Shown here: positions 48,908 through 58,413 of the stretch, piece by piece
Layout: each line of letters starts with the position of its first letter
Numbering within the stretch: the stretch's first letter is position 1
Source of the DNA: Luteibacter aegosomatissinici
Lineage (GTDB): Bacteria > Pseudomonadota > Gammaproteobacteria > Xanthomonadales > Rhodanobacteraceae
Length of the DNA: 64,000 bases
Reading direction: 5' to 3'
Assembly: GCF_023078495.1 (NCBI RefSeq)
Contig: NZ_CP095742.1
Location: forward strand, 310,001 to 374,000
Program-made: the position numbers and the translations under genes
Notes under the pieces: model-generated
What the model was told of the DNA's origin: nothing
Databases searched by the model: none
What the model saw: the letters and a program-made list of their open reading frames with translations, nothing else

Positions 48908-49573
48908 ATGGTGCCACTGGCTAACGCCTACCCATCCACGCGCAAGCGCCGGGCACCGGTCGTGCTCGATCCGGTGGTGTACGTCGTGGATGACGACATC
49001 TCGGTACGCGAGTCGCTGGAGGCCATGCTTGGCTTTGCAGGCTGGCGCTTCCTCGCGTTCTCGTCCGCGCAGGCATTCCTTGATCACGCGCGGGACGGCG
49101 CACCCGCGTGCCTGGTGCTGGATATCAACCTGCCTGACCTCAACGGCCTTGAGTTGCAGCGGCAGTTGCTTGGCGAGACGCAGGTCGTACCGATCATCTT
49201 CATCACCGGCTATGGTGATATTCCCAGCACGGTGCAGGCGATGAAGGCCGGCGCGATGGAATTCCTCACCAAGCCGTTCGATGCTGATGCGCTGCTCGAT
49301 GCGATCGCATCGGCGATCGATGCCAGTCGCCAGGCCCTGAGCGCCAGGCAGGCGGTGGGCAAGCTCCAGGCCGCCGTCGAGACGCTTACTGGCCGCGAGC
49401 GCGAGGTGATGGCCATGGTCGTCGCCGGCAGCATGAACAAGCAGATCGCCATGGAGCTCGGCATCAGCGAAATCACGGTGAAGGCGCACCGCGGCAAGGT
49501 GATGCGGAAGATGCGCGCGCGGACGTTGGTGGAGCTCGTCGAGATGGCGGCATCGCTGCGGTCTTGCGGTTGA
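48908..49573 (+). CDS. FixJ-like LuxR-family response regulator
   Basis: 221 residues. Receiver domain with VVDDD, phospho-acceptor Asp72 in LVLDINLPDLNG, ITGYGDIP and LTKPFD; C-terminal LuxR HTH (LTGREREVMAMVVAGSMNKQIAMELGISEITVKAHRGKVMRKM). Matches FixJ/StyR-type regulators, which pair with FixL-like kinases such as the one at 42.8 kb. GAGGA stands before the ATG. Probable regulator of the operator pair described here. Confidence 0.9.
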   Translation: MVPLANAYPSTRKRRAPVVLDPVVYVVDDDISVRESLEAMLGFAGWRFLAFSSAQAFLDHARDGAPACLVLDINLPDLNGLELQRQLLGETQVVPIIFITGYGDIPSTVQAMKAGAMEFLTKPFDADALLDAIASAIDASRQALSARQAVGKLQAAVETLTGREREVMAMVVAGSMNKQIAMELGISEITVKAHRGKVMRKMRARTLVELVEMAASLRSCG

Positions 49574-49611
49574 TCCAACGCAACCCGCTCGTTTCTTGTG
49601 GCGCCGGGGCA

Positions 49612-49638
49612 GCCCGCCTGACGCCGGGCGTTTTCTTT
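49612..49638 (+). terminator. Probable terminator after the regulator genes
   Basis: GCCCG (49612-49616) pairs with CGGGC (49625-49629), followed by GTTTTCTTT. The stem is short but the T run is clear. It separates the regulator genes from the reductase gene. Confidence 0.5.
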
Positions 49639-49693
49639 CAGCGCACTTATACTCGCCGGATGGCTGCACCTGGCAGCCAATCAGGGAGTCCCC

Positions 49694-50338
49694 ATGTCGA
49701 AAGTGCGCATCGCAGGGTTCAACGTTTCCATGGACGGCTACGCCGCCGGCCCGAACCAGAGCCTTGAACATCCGCTTGGTGAGAACGGCCCGGACATCTT
49801 CCAGTGGTTTTTCCCGACCCGCATGTTCCGCGAGATGATCGGCCAGGATGGCGGCGAGACGGGACCGGATAACGACTTCGCGTATCGTGCGATGGAAGGC
49901 TTCGGCGCCTTCATCCTTGGCCGCAACATGTTCGGCCCCATCCGCGGCGAATGGCCGGATGACGAATGGAAAGGCTGGTGGGGCGACAACCCGCCGTACC
50001 ACGCGCCGACCTTCGTCCTGACCCGCTACCCGCGTGAGTCCATCGAGATGGAAGGCGGGACGACGTTTCATTTTGTCACGGGTGGCATCGAGGAAGCCCT
50101 GCGCCGCGCCCGCGAAGCGGCGGGCGACAAGGACATCAAGATCGGTGGCGGCGTCGCCACGGCCAGGCAGTACATCGAAGCCGGCCACGTGGATGAAATG
50201 CACCTCGCTATGGCGCCTGTCGTCATGGGGCAGGGCGAGCCACTGTTCGCCGGGCTGGATCTGCGCGCGATGGGATACAGGACCATCGAGCACGTGCCGA
50301 CGGCGCGCGCGACGCATGTGGTGCTCGCACGCGGATGA
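49694..50338 (+). CDS. Dihydrofolate reductase-family protein (RibD C-terminal fold)
   Basis: 214 residues. The fold is read from SMDGYAAGPNQSLEHPLG at the start, GAFILGRNMFGPIRGEW, and a late ggg motif IGGGVATARQYIEAGHVDEMHLAMAPVVMGQG, all as in the YyaP/RibD-C group of NADPH reductases. Substrate unknown. GGGAGT before the ATG. Confidence 0.8.
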   Translation: MSKVRIAGFNVSMDGYAAGPNQSLEHPLGENGPDIFQWFFPTRMFREMIGQDGGETGPDNDFAYRAMEGFGAFILGRNMFGPIRGEWPDDEWKGWWGDNPPYHAPTFVLTRYPRESIEMEGGTTFHFVTGGIEEALRRAREAAGDKDIKIGGGVATARQYIEAGHVDEMHLAMAPVVMGQGEPLFAGLDLRAMGYRTIEHVPTARATHVVLARG

Positions 50339-50431
50339 GGCCTGCGTCCCCACTCGGTGCAGCTTCCATAACGGCACATATTAAACCCGGATGAAAATCT
50401 CTACTGCTTGTGAAACGGGTAATTTTGCATA

Positions 50432-50459
50432 TTGATAATTCAGGAATGAACTATATACT
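50432..50459 (+). promoter_or_regulatory. Promoter with embedded MarR-type operator
   Basis: -35 TTGATA (50432-50437), 16-bp spacer, -10 TATACT (50454-50459). Between them lies the imperfect palindrome ATAATTCA-GGAA-TGAACTAT (50435-50454), so a bound MarR would block RNA polymerase. AT-rich island in GC-rich DNA. Confidence 0.65.
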
Positions 50460-50489
50460 TATGAGGTAACCAAGCCGCAGGCCCTCCTC

Positions 50490-50981
50490 ATGAGCGATTT
50501 CGTCCCCACCGAAGCGCGGATCCACAACACGATCAAGAAGTACCCCGCCTTCCCCCGGGAGCCGGCGGTGCTGGTGCGCCTTATCAAGCACATCTACAAA
50601 GAGGTGCACGACGAGGCCAACGGCGTGATGAAGCCCTACGGGCTGAACCACCCCGAGTACAACATCCTGATGATGCTGTACGGCGCGCCGGGCCATGCAC
50701 TCAACCCCACCCAGCTGGCGGACGCCGCCGGCGAGAAGTCGGCCAACGTCACCCGGCTGACCACCCGCCTGTGCGACATGGGCTACATCGGCCGCGCCTC
50801 CAGCGAGGACGACCGCCGCAAGGTGGAGCTCACGCTCACTCCGGCGGGCATCGCCCTCATCGAAACCTTCCTGCCGGACATCGTCACGCTGCTGCACCGG
50901 CAGACGCGTAACCTGTCGGCGACGGAGCAGGGCCAGCTCGAGGCCCTGCTGAAGAAAATGCTGGCCGGCTTCGGGGCCTGA
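50490..50981 (+). CDS. MarR-family repressor of the efflux operon
   Basis: 163 residues. Winged HTH with wing DDRRKVELTLTPAGIALIE and the recognition region NPTQLADAAGEKSANVTRLTTRLCDMGYI; the flanking helices form the dimer. It starts the MarR-FUSC-DUF1656-HlyD operon, with 12 bp to the next gene, and is probably autoregulated. The ligand may be an aromatic acid or phenolic compound, by analogy with similar operons. Confidence 0.88.
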   Translation: MSDFVPTEARIHNTIKKYPAFPREPAVLVRLIKHIYKEVHDEANGVMKPYGLNHPEYNILMMLYGAPGHALNPTQLADAAGEKSANVTRLTTRLCDMGYIGRASSEDDRRKVELTLTPAGIALIETFLPDIVTLLHRQTRNLSATEQGQLEALLKKMLAGFGA

Positions 50982-50993
50982 GCGAACGCCGCC

Positions 50994-53123
50994 ATGTCTG
51001 CCGTTAACCCTACCGCTGCCGCTACACCCGATACACGCCAGGTCGTGGTCGAGTCGCTGCGCGAGGAAGCCTCGATCTGGCTCTTCGTGGTGAAGACGCT
51101 TGTGGCGTTCTTCGCCACGGGTTGGCTGGCCATGCGTTTTGACCTGCCGGCGCCGTCCACCGCCATGCTGACCACGATCATCGTGGCCAACCGGCAGGCG
51201 GGCATGGTGTTGGCCAAGAGTTTCTACCGCGCCATTGGCACGGTGGGCGGCGCGACGGTCGCCGTGGGCATCGTCGCGGCATTCCCGCAGCAGCGTGATC
51301 TGTTCCTGCTGGCCCTTTCGCTGTGGATTGGCGTGTGTTCGGGCGGCGCGACGCTGTATCGCAACTTCAAGTCGTACGCCTTCGTGCTGGGTGGCTACAC
51401 CGCCGCCATCGTCGCCCTGCCGGTGATCGACAACCCGCCGGGCGTGTTCGATTCCGCGGTGGCTCGCCTTTCCGAAGTGCTGCTGGGCCTGCTCGTCAGC
51501 GGAGTAGTGAACGACGTGGTCTTCCCCAGCCGCATGCGCGATGTGTTGCGTCGTTCGGCGCGCGAACAATTCGCTCACTTCGTGGGCTTTGTGCGTGGTG
51601 CGACGGAAGGTGCCATCCCGCGCGATGTGATGGAGTCCGCCCACCTCCGCTTCGTGCGTGAAGCGGTAACGCTGGAAGACCTGCGCAGCTCGGTGATCTT
51701 CGAGGATGCCGATGCCCGTGCACGCAGCAACCACCTGCGCCTGTTCAACCAGCGCTTCATGGCGGCCTCGACCAGCTTCCAGTCGCTGCACCATCTGGTG
51801 AACCGCCTGAAGCGGGCGAAGCGTGACCGCACCGCCGATACCCTGGTCCGCTTGTACGCCCCCATCGGCGAGGCCCTGCATGTGCCGATCGAGGCCGGCA
51901 TGGGCGCCCGGGTGCTGCTGCCGCGCCTGGCGGATGCACGCACGACCATGCGCGCCCAGGTGCCGGTGTTGCGCGCCACGCTCAGTGATGCGCAGGACCT
52001 TCGCGACTACGACACCGGGGCCTCGTTGCTCATGCGCTTCGTCGATGAGCTGCATGCCTACGTCGATGCCGCCGCGTCGTTGCAGGCACCCCGTATCGCC
52101 GGTGGTGCCGCCGAGCGCGTGCGCTTCGATCGCGGCAACGATTGGCTTGGCGCGGGTCTCGCGACCTTCCGTACGACGGTCACCATGCTGGTGCTGGGTA
52201 TTTTCTGGATTGAAAGCGCGTGGCCGCTGGGCTCAAGCGCCATGTTGCTTGCCACCATCTTCGCCGGCCTGTTCGCGACCACGCCGAACCCGACACGCGT
52301 CACCTGGATCGTGATGCTGGGTTACCTGTTCGGCATGGCCATGGGCTTCATCTGCGAGTTCTTCGTGCTCACCCAGGTGGATGGCTATGGCCTGCTGGTG
52401 GTAGGCATCGCGCCGTTCCTGGCAGTGGGCCTGGTCATGATGATGAGCCGCCGGCTGGGTTCGTTCGGACTGGGCTGGTGCATGGGCTTGGCGTACATCC
52501 TCGCGCTGAAGAACGTGCAGACGTACGATCCAGCGCACTTCATCAACGATGCGATCGCGCAGGTGATCGGCCTGGGTGCCGCGGCGGTTTCGTTCGTGGT
52601 CATTCCGCCGGCGATCGGCAGCGCCTGGTTGCGTCGCCGCCAGTTGGCCCGCTTGCGCGGCCAGGTGGCACTGGCGGCCGAGGCACCGCTACCGGGCCTG
52701 CGTCATCGCTTTGAAAGCGTGAACCATGATCTGGTGAGCCAGGTGGTGGCACAGACGCAGCCGGGCAGTGCGGATTCACGTGCGCTCATTGCATGGGCGC
52801 TGGCGGTGCACGAGACCGGCCGTGCGCTGATCGAACTGCGTCATGACATGGCCCGGCGCGAGGTGGCATCCACGTTGCGCCCGTATCTGGAAGATGCGCT
52901 GCGATCGCTGGCGCGCTTCTACGAGAAGCCCGACGCGGCCGGCTACCTGCTCGCGCGTGACGCGGTCGCCACGGCGATCGCCAGCGTGGGTGAGCATGAA
53001 GGTCACGCGCACCTGCTCGAACACCTGCACCTTGTCCGCATGGCCCTGCTGGATGGTGAATCCGTCCTCGCTGCGTACATGCCCTCCGCTCCGCTTGCCA
53101 AGGAGATCGTCCATGCCTCGTGA
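50994..53123 (+). CDS. FUSC-family efflux pump (AaeB-like)
   Basis: 709 residues. Two blocks of membrane helices (about 28-165 and 385-530) are separated by a long helical cytosolic region, as in the AaeB/fusaric-acid-resistance transporters. The first block contains STAMLTTIIVANRQAGMVLAKSFYRAIGTVGG. It exports aromatic carboxylates in the known members. Its stop overlaps the next start. Confidence 0.87.
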   Translation: MSAVNPTAAATPDTRQVVVESLREEASIWLFVVKTLVAFFATGWLAMRFDLPAPSTAMLTTIIVANRQAGMVLAKSFYRAIGTVGGATVAVGIVAAFPQQRDLFLLALSLWIGVCSGGATLYRNFKSYAFVLGGYTAAIVALPVIDNPPGVFDSAVARLSEVLLGLLVSGVVNDVVFPSRMRDVLRRSAREQFAHFVGFVRGATEGAIPRDVMESAHLRFVREAVTLEDLRSSVIFEDADARARSNHLRLFNQRFMAASTSFQSLHHLVNRLKRAKRDRTADTLVRLYAPIGEALHVPIEAGMGARVLLPRLADARTTMRAQVPVLRATLSDAQDLRDYDTGASLLMRFVDELHAYVDAAASLQAPRIAGGAAERVRFDRGNDWLGAGLATFRTTVTMLVLGIFWIESAWPLGSSAMLLATIFAGLFATTPNPTRVTWIVMLGYLFGMAMGFICEFFVLTQVDGYGLLVVGIAPFLAVGLVMMMSRRLGSFGLGWCMGLAYILALKNVQTYDPAHFINDAIAQVIGLGAAAVSFVVIPPAIGSAWLRRRQLARLRGQVALAAEAPLPGLRHRFESVNHDLVSQVVAQTQPGSADSRALIAWALAVHETGRALIELRHDMARREVASTLRPYLEDALRSLARFYEKPDAAGYLLARDAVATAIASVGEHEGHAHLLEHLHLVRMALLDGESVLAAYMPSAPLAKEIVHAS

Positions 53124-53310
53124 GATCGCGCTCGGCGACGCCCTCGTACCGGGGCTGCTCGTCCTCTTCGTGTTAGCCCTGGTGGCGCTTGCGCTGCTCG
53201 ACTGGGTGGCCGGCCGCTTTGGCCTTTATCGCCTGGTATGGCATCCGCCGCTGTTCCGCCTGGGTGTGTTCGTCTGTGTCTTCGGCGCGTTCGCGCTGTT
53301 CCTCATCTGA
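53113..53310 (+). CDS. DUF1656 small inner-membrane protein (AaeX-like)
   Basis: 65 residues with two hydrophobic segments (ALVPGLLVLFVLALVALALL and LGVFVCVFGAFALFLI) around the WVAGRFGLYRLVWHPPLF loop that marks DUF1656. It overlaps the FUSC end by 11 bp, with AGGAG inside that gene, so it is coupled. Companion of FUSC and HlyD subunits in this class of pump. Confidence 0.85.
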   Translation: MPREIALGDALVPGLLVLFVLALVALALLDWVAGRFGLYRLVWHPPLFRLGVFVCVFGAFALFLI

Positions 53311-53321
53311 GTGATGCCGTC

Positions 53322-54341
53322 ATGAAACTCGCAACCCTCATCCGCTTTGCCATCACCGCTGCCGTGATCGTCGTCGCGGCCCTCGTAGGCCACGCGCTGT
53401 GGAAGCACTACATGTATTCGCCATGGACGCGCGACGGCCGTGTGCGCGCCGAAATCGTGCGCATCGCGCCCGACGTCGCCGGTATCGTCACCGACGTGAA
53501 GGTGATCGATAACCAGACGGTGAAGAAGGGCGACCTGCTGTTTGTCGTCGACCAGGCCCGTTACGTGAATGCGCTGAACCAGGCGCAGGCCAACCTGCAC
53601 GCGGCGGAGGCAGCCGCGCGCGCATCCGGCGCCAGCATCAACGCCGCAGCCGCGAGTGCGCAACAGAGCCGTTCGAACTTCGAGATGTACCAGGCCCAGT
53701 CGGAGCGTCGCCAGAAGCTGATCAACAATGTGATCTCGGCTGAAGACAAGGCCAATGCGCTAGCCGCTGCGAATGCCGCGAAGGCAGGTTGGCAGGCTGC
53801 GCAGGCAAGCACGAAGCAGGCATCGGCCGCGCAGGAGCAAGCCCTCGCCGCCGTGGCCCAGGCCTCGGTCGAAGTGGCCGCCGCACAGCTCAACCTCGAT
53901 CGCACGGAAGTGCGTGCCCCGGTGGATGGCTACATCACGAACCTGGACGTGCGCGTAGGTGATTACGCCAGCGCCGGGACGGCGCGCCTTGCGCTCATTG
54001 ATAGCCATTCCTACTGGATCTACGGCTACTTCGAGGAAACCAAGCTGCCGGGCCTGCGAATCGGCGACCCGGTGGATATCCGCCTGATGGCCGGCGGCCT
54101 GCGCCTGAAGGGCTCCGTGGAAAGCATCGCCCGCGGCATCACCGATGCCGATAACCCCACCGGTAGCGACATGCTGGCCGACGTGAACCCCACCTTCAAC
54201 TGGGTGCGCCTCGCGCAGCGCGTGCCGGTGCGCGTGCATATCGAGGCGGAAAACCTGCCGAAGGGCACGGTGCTTGCGGCCGGCATGACGGCGACGCTGG
54301 TGGTGCACCCGTCGCAGGCGGACCAGGTGGCGTCACGCTAA
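53322..54341 (+). CDS. HlyD-family membrane fusion protein of the pump
   Basis: 339 residues. N-terminal membrane anchor (about 8-28), biotinyl-lipoyl-like domain (RIAPDVAGIVTDVKVIDNQTVKKGDLLFVVD), alanine-rich alpha-hairpin (about 85-195), return lipoyl half (VRAPVDGYITNLDVRVGDYA) and beta-barrel. It bridges the FUSC pump to the outer-membrane channel, which is not encoded here. Ends the operon; AaeA/EmrA type. Confidence 0.9.
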   Translation: MKLATLIRFAITAAVIVVAALVGHALWKHYMYSPWTRDGRVRAEIVRIAPDVAGIVTDVKVIDNQTVKKGDLLFVVDQARYVNALNQAQANLHAAEAAARASGASINAAAASAQQSRSNFEMYQAQSERRQKLINNVISAEDKANALAAANAAKAGWQAAQASTKQASAAQEQALAAVAQASVEVAAAQLNLDRTEVRAPVDGYITNLDVRVGDYASAGTARLALIDSHSYWIYGYFEETKLPGLRIGDPVDIRLMAGGLRLKGSVESIARGITDADNPTGSDMLADVNPTFNWVRLAQRVPVRVHIEAENLPKGTVLAAGMTATLVVHPSQADQVASR

Positions 54342-54352
54342 CGGGCGATATC

Positions 54353-54937
54353 TCAGGCCGTGAGGCGCTTCAGGCGTAGCTGGAGCCACTTGTCCACATC
54401 GGGCCATTCGGTGGCCAGGATGCTGTAGCAGACCGTATCGCGCAGCGAGCCATCCTCGCGGCGCTTGTGGGCACGGAGCACGCCTTCGCGCCTGGCGCCC
54501 AGGCGCTCGATGGCCTTCTGGGAATCCTGGTTGTAGGCATCGGTGTGGAATTCCACCGCGACCACGCCCAGGTTCTGGAACGCGTTATCCAGCAGCAGGT
54601 GCTTGCAGGCCGTGTTCAGGTGGCTGCGCTGCCAGCGCTTCGCGTACCAGGTGTAGCCGATGGCCAGCCGGTACGGATCGGGGGTGATGTCGTAATAGCG
54701 GCTCGTGCCCACGATGTCGCCGCTGGCTTTCTCGATGACCACCCAGGGGGTCATCCGGCCCTCGACCTGGCCGCGCAGGGCCTTTTCCACGTAGGCCGTC
54801 ATCTGGCCCGGGGCGGGGACGGTCGTGAACCACAGGTCCCACAGGTTGCCATCCGCCGCGGCCTGCTCCAGGGCGGGCACGTGGGTGAGGGCCATGGGTT
54901 CCAGGGCCACCCAGGCGTTTTCCAGGCGATCGGCCAT
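54353..54937 (-). CDS. GNAT acetyltransferase (RimJ/RimL-like)
   Basis: 194 residues. The fold is read from LEPMALTHVPALEQAA, SRYYDITPDPYRLAIGYTWYAKRWQRSHLNTACKHLLLDNAFQNLGVVAVEFHTDAYNQDSQKAIERLGARREGVLRAH, with the acetyl-CoA pyrophosphate loop near the middle. Target unknown. Fourteen base pairs separate it from the small gene upstream, whose transcript it likely shares. Confidence 0.83.
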   Translation of the reverse strand: MADRLENAWVALEPMALTHVPALEQAAADGNLWDLWFTTVPAPGQMTAYVEKALRGQVEGRMTPWVVIEKASGDIVGTSRYYDITPDPYRLAIGYTWYAKRWQRSHLNTACKHLLLDNAFQNLGVVAVEFHTDAYNQDSQKAIERLGARREGVLRAHKRREDGSLRDTVCYSILATEWPDVDKWLQLRLKRLTA

Positions 54938-54951
54938 GCGCGGCGCTCCTT

Positions 54952-55158
54952 CTAAGCGTCCAGGTCGGGAATGAGGCTGCTTTCAATCCGCGCGATGGCG
55001 TCCTTCAGCAGTAGCTTGCGCTTCTTCAGCCGGGTGAGCTGGAGCTCGTCGCGGCCGATCGACTGGGCCAGGTGGTCGATGGCGGCGTCGAGGTCCCGGT
55101 GCTCCACCTTGAGCTCCGCAAGGCGGTGGGACAGCTGGATCGGATCCTGAACCTGCAT
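54952..55158 (-). CDS. YdcH/DUF465-like small coiled-coil protein
   Basis: 68 residues, helical, with heptad-like [51 protein letters not shown]. This is the DUF465/YdcH pattern. No known reaction. Lies upstream of the GNAT gene on the same strand and divergent from ttcA. Confidence 0.78.
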   Translation of the reverse strand: MQVQDPIQLSHRLAELKVEHRDLDAAIDHLAQSIGRDELQLTRLKKRKLLLKDAIARIESSLIPDLDA

Positions 55159-55261
55159 GGCGGCGGCCGGCGGCTTGGGGGAAGCCGCAAGTTTACCCCC
55201 CGGCGTGCCGCGCCGCAGCAGCTACAATAGGAGGCTCGTCCCTTCCGAAGCACCCCGCGAC

Positions 55262-56134
55262 ATGTCCGCCAACCCCGACGCCGCCCGAAAGCACACCTAC
55301 GAAGCCGGCAAGCTGGCCAAGCGCCTGCGCCGCCAGGTCGGGCAGGCCATTGCCGATTTCGGCATGATCGAGGATGGCGACAAGGTCATGGTCTGCCTTT
55401 CCGGCGGCAAGGACTCCTACACCATGCTCGATATCCTGCTTTCACTGCAGGCGAAGGCTCCGGTGCGGTTCGAGCTGATCGCGGTGAACCTGGACCAGAA
55501 GCAGCCGGATTTCCCCGAGCACGTGCTTCCGGAATACCTCACCGGGCGCGGCGTGCCGTTCCATATCATCGAGCAGGACACGTACAGCGTCGTCACCCGC
55601 GTCATCCCGCAGGGCAAGACGATGTGCAGCCTGTGCTCGCGCATGCGTCGTGGCGCGCTGTACCAGTGGGCTGCCGATAACGGCGTTACCAAGATCGCGC
55701 TCGGTCACCACCGCGACGACATCCTCGGGACGTTCTTCCTGAACATGTTCTACCAGGGCAGCCTGAAGGCCATGCCGCCCAAACTGCAGTCCGATGATGG
55801 CAAGCACGTCGTGATCCGCCCGCTGGCGTATTGCCGCGAGGACGACATCGCAACCTACGCCGAGGCGAAGGCCTTCCCGATCATTCCCTGCAACCTGTGC
55901 GGCTCGCAGGAGAACATGCAGCGCAAGGTGGTGAAGCGCATGCTCGAGGAGTGGGAGAAATCCCATCCGGGTCGCAGCGAAACCATGTTCCGCGCGCTGG
56001 GCAATATCGCACCCACCCAGCTGATGGATCGCAACCTGTTCGATTTCGCGGGCCTTGGCGCACGCGAAGGCGCGGCCCGCGCCGATACCCATGCATGGCT
56101 CGGCGGTAGCGATACCGCTGACGACAACGACTGA
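55262..56134 (+). CDS. ttcA: tRNA 2-thiocytidine synthetase TtcA
   Basis: 290 residues. PP-loop SGGKDS (47-52) for ATP, and two CxxC pairs (CSLC and CNLC) that hold the 4Fe-4S cluster. Adds sulfur to cytidine 32 of tRNA. The start at 55262 ([14 protein letters not shown]) is the family start; the upstream frame is rejected. Confidence 0.95.
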   Translation: MSANPDAARKHTYEAGKLAKRLRRQVGQAIADFGMIEDGDKVMVCLSGGKDSYTMLDILLSLQAKAPVRFELIAVNLDQKQPDFPEHVLPEYLTGRGVPFHIIEQDTYSVVTRVIPQGKTMCSLCSRMRRGALYQWAADNGVTKIALGHHRDDILGTFFLNMFYQGSLKAMPPKLQSDDGKHVVIRPLAYCREDDIATYAEAKAFPIIPCNLCGSQENMQRKVVKRMLEEWEKSHPGRSETMFRALGNIAPTQLMDRNLFDFAGLGAREGAARADTHAWLGGSDTADDND

Positions 56135-56169
56135 TACTTCCCCTTCCACCGTTTCAAGGCCTGACGATC

Positions 56170-57357
56170 ATGACCCTGTTCTCCGCTGTCGAACTCGCCC
56201 CGCGCGATCCGATCCTTGGCCTCAACGAAGCCTTTGGCGCCGATACCCGTGCGGACAAGGTGAACCTGGGCGTGGGCGTGTATTACGACGCCAACGGCCA
56301 CGTGCCGCTGCTGCGCGCCGTGCGCGAGGCGGAAAAAGCGCGCCTGGAGGCGCAGCTGCCGCGCGGTTACCTGCCCATCGATGGCATCGCGCTGTACGAC
56401 AGCGCCGTGCAGAAACTCCTGTTCGGCGCCGAATCGCCGCTGCTGGCCGATCGCCGCGTGGTCACCGCGCAGGCGCTGGGCGGTACCGGCGCGCTCAAGG
56501 TCGGTGCCGACTTCCTCAAGCGCCTTAACCCGGATGTGCCGGTCGCCATCAGCAATCCGAGCTGGGAGAACCACCGCGCGCTGTTCGAATCGGCGGGTTT
56601 CCAGGTCGTGGATTACCCGTATTACGACGCCGCCACGCATGGCGTGGATGTGGAAGGCATGCTGGCGGGCCTGGCGAAGCTTCCCAAGGGCTCGGTCGTC
56701 GTGCTGCATGCCTGCTGCCATAACCCGACGGGTGTGGACCTGGCGGAGGCCGACTGGAAGCGCGTGATCGAGGCCGTGCGTACGCATGGCCTGGTGCCGT
56801 TCCTCGATATCGCCTACCAGGGTTTCGGCGATGGCATCGAGGCCGATGCCGTGGCGGTGCGCCTGTTCGCTCAGGCCGACGTACCGTTCTTCGTCGCCAG
56901 CTCGTTCTCCAAATCGTTCTCGCTCTATGGCGAGCGCGTCGGTGCGCTGTCGATCGTCACCGGCTCGCATGACGAAGCCGTGCGCGTGCAGTCGCAGCTT
57001 AAGCGTGTCATCCGCACCAACTACTCGAACCCGCCGACCCACGGCGCGGCCGTGGTTTCCGCGGTGCTCAACCACGAAGAACTGCGCGCCACCTGGGAAA
57101 CGGAACTCGGTGACATGCGCGATCGCATCCGCGCCATGCGTCGTGGCCTCGTGGAGCGCCTGGCCAAGGCGGGCGATTTCGGTTTCATTCAACAGCAGCG
57201 CGGCATGTTCTCGTACTCCGGGCTCAGCGGCGCGCAGGTCGATCGCCTGCGCGACGCGTTCGGGATCTATGCCGTGGGCACGGGCCGCATTTGCGTGGCC
57301 GCGCTGAACGACAAGAACATTGATCGCGTTGCCGACGCGATCGCCAAGGTCGTCTGA
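56170..57357 (+). CDS. tyrB: Aromatic/aspartate aminotransferase (class I, TyrB-like)
   Basis: 395 residues. Fold type I PLP enzyme: HACCHNPTGVD, the Schiff-base Lys in SSFSKSFSLYGERVG, SNPPTHGAAVV and TGRICVAALN. The sequence FSAVELAPRDPILGLNEAFGADTR marks the aspartate/tyrosine aminotransferase group. TyrB against AspC preference is not certain from sequence. Follows ttcA by 35 bp. Confidence 0.85.
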   Translation: MTLFSAVELAPRDPILGLNEAFGADTRADKVNLGVGVYYDANGHVPLLRAVREAEKARLEAQLPRGYLPIDGIALYDSAVQKLLFGAESPLLADRRVVTAQALGGTGALKVGADFLKRLNPDVPVAISNPSWENHRALFESAGFQVVDYPYYDAATHGVDVEGMLAGLAKLPKGSVVVLHACCHNPTGVDLAEADWKRVIEAVRTHGLVPFLDIAYQGFGDGIEADAVAVRLFAQADVPFFVASSFSKSFSLYGERVGALSIVTGSHDEAVRVQSQLKRVIRTNYSNPPTHGAAVVSAVLNHEELRATWETELGDMRDRIRAMRRGLVERLAKAGDFGFIQQQRGMFSYSGLSGAQVDRLRDAFGIYAVGTGRICVAALNDKNIDRVADAIAKVV

Positions 57358-57432
57358 GTCACAGCTCGTATTATCGCCGGCGGGCGCACTGCGCCTGCCA
57401 CGGCTCATCCTTTGCATGAGAATCACCGATAG

Positions 57433-58341
57433 ATGTTCTTTCGCAACCTGACGCTGTTCCGCTTTTCCGAATCCGTCGCCACCGATCTCGACCGCCTGGA
57501 CGAAGCGCTGCCTGAGCACCGCCTGCGTCCGGTGGGCCCGATGGAGCTTTCCGCTCGCGGCTTTGTCTCCCCGCTGGGTCGTAACGAAGAAGGCCTCACC
57601 CACAACGTGGCCCGCAACACCATGGTCACGGTGGGCAGCGAAGATAAGCTCCTGCCGTCGTCGGTGATCAACGATGAGGTCGCCAACCGCGTCCAGAAGA
57701 TCGCCGAGGAAGAGGGGCGCAAGGTCGGTGGCCGCGAGCGCAAGAAGATCAAGGACGACGTGATGAACGAACTCGTCCCGCGCGCGTTCGTGCGCAGCTC
57801 GCGGATGAAGGCCTACGCCGACAAGAAAAACGGCTGGTTCGTGCTGGATACCTCCAGTCGCAAATCCGCTGAGAACACCCTGAGCCAGGTGCGTGAGGCC
57901 CTGGGTAGCTTCCCGGCAGTGCCGCTGGCCCCCGAGGAATCCCCGCGGATCCTGATGACCCATTGGGTGGCCACGGGCGAGCTTCCAGGCGGCCTGGCCC
58001 TCGGCGACGAGTGCGAACTGCGTGACCCGGCCACGGCCTCGGGCGCCATTGCCCGCTGCCGCCGCCAGGATCTCGACACGGATGAGATCCGGGAGCACCT
58101 GCGCACCGGAAAACAGGTGTTCCAGCTTGGTTTGGTGTTCGATGACCGCATCTCTTTCGTGCTTGGCGAAGACCTGATCCTGCGTAAAATCAAGTTCACG
58201 GACGTGGTGCTGGATGAACAGGCGGATAGCCACGAGAACGCCGCCGCCGAAATGGACGCCACCTTCGCCCTGATGGCGCTGGAATACGAGCGCCTGCTGG
58301 GCAAGCTCGAAGAGTGGTTCAAGCTGCCGCGCCCGGAGTGA
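57433..58341 (+). CDS. rdgC: Recombination-associated protein RdgC
   Basis: 302 residues, full length. FRNLTLFRFS start, GFVSPLGR, THNVARNTMVTVGSEDKLLPSSVINDEVANRV and the C-terminal ALEYERLLGKLEEWFKLPRPE are diagnostic. RdgC forms a ring around DNA and limits RecA. The ribosome binding site is weak. Confidence 0.96.
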   Translation: MFFRNLTLFRFSESVATDLDRLDEALPEHRLRPVGPMELSARGFVSPLGRNEEGLTHNVARNTMVTVGSEDKLLPSSVINDEVANRVQKIAEEEGRKVGGRERKKIKDDVMNELVPRAFVRSSRMKAYADKKNGWFVLDTSSRKSAENTLSQVREALGSFPAVPLAPEESPRILMTHWVATGELPGGLALGDECELRDPATASGAIARCRRQDLDTDEIREHLRTGKQVFQLGLVFDDRISFVLGEDLILRKIKFTDVVLDEQADSHENAAAEMDATFALMALEYERLLGKLEEWFKLPRPE

Positions 58342-58413
58342 TCCGCCGGGCCGGTCGCATCGGTTGATACCGCAGGATGGGATGTTTGTCGGGATCGGTT
58401 CGGGACTGGCAAC

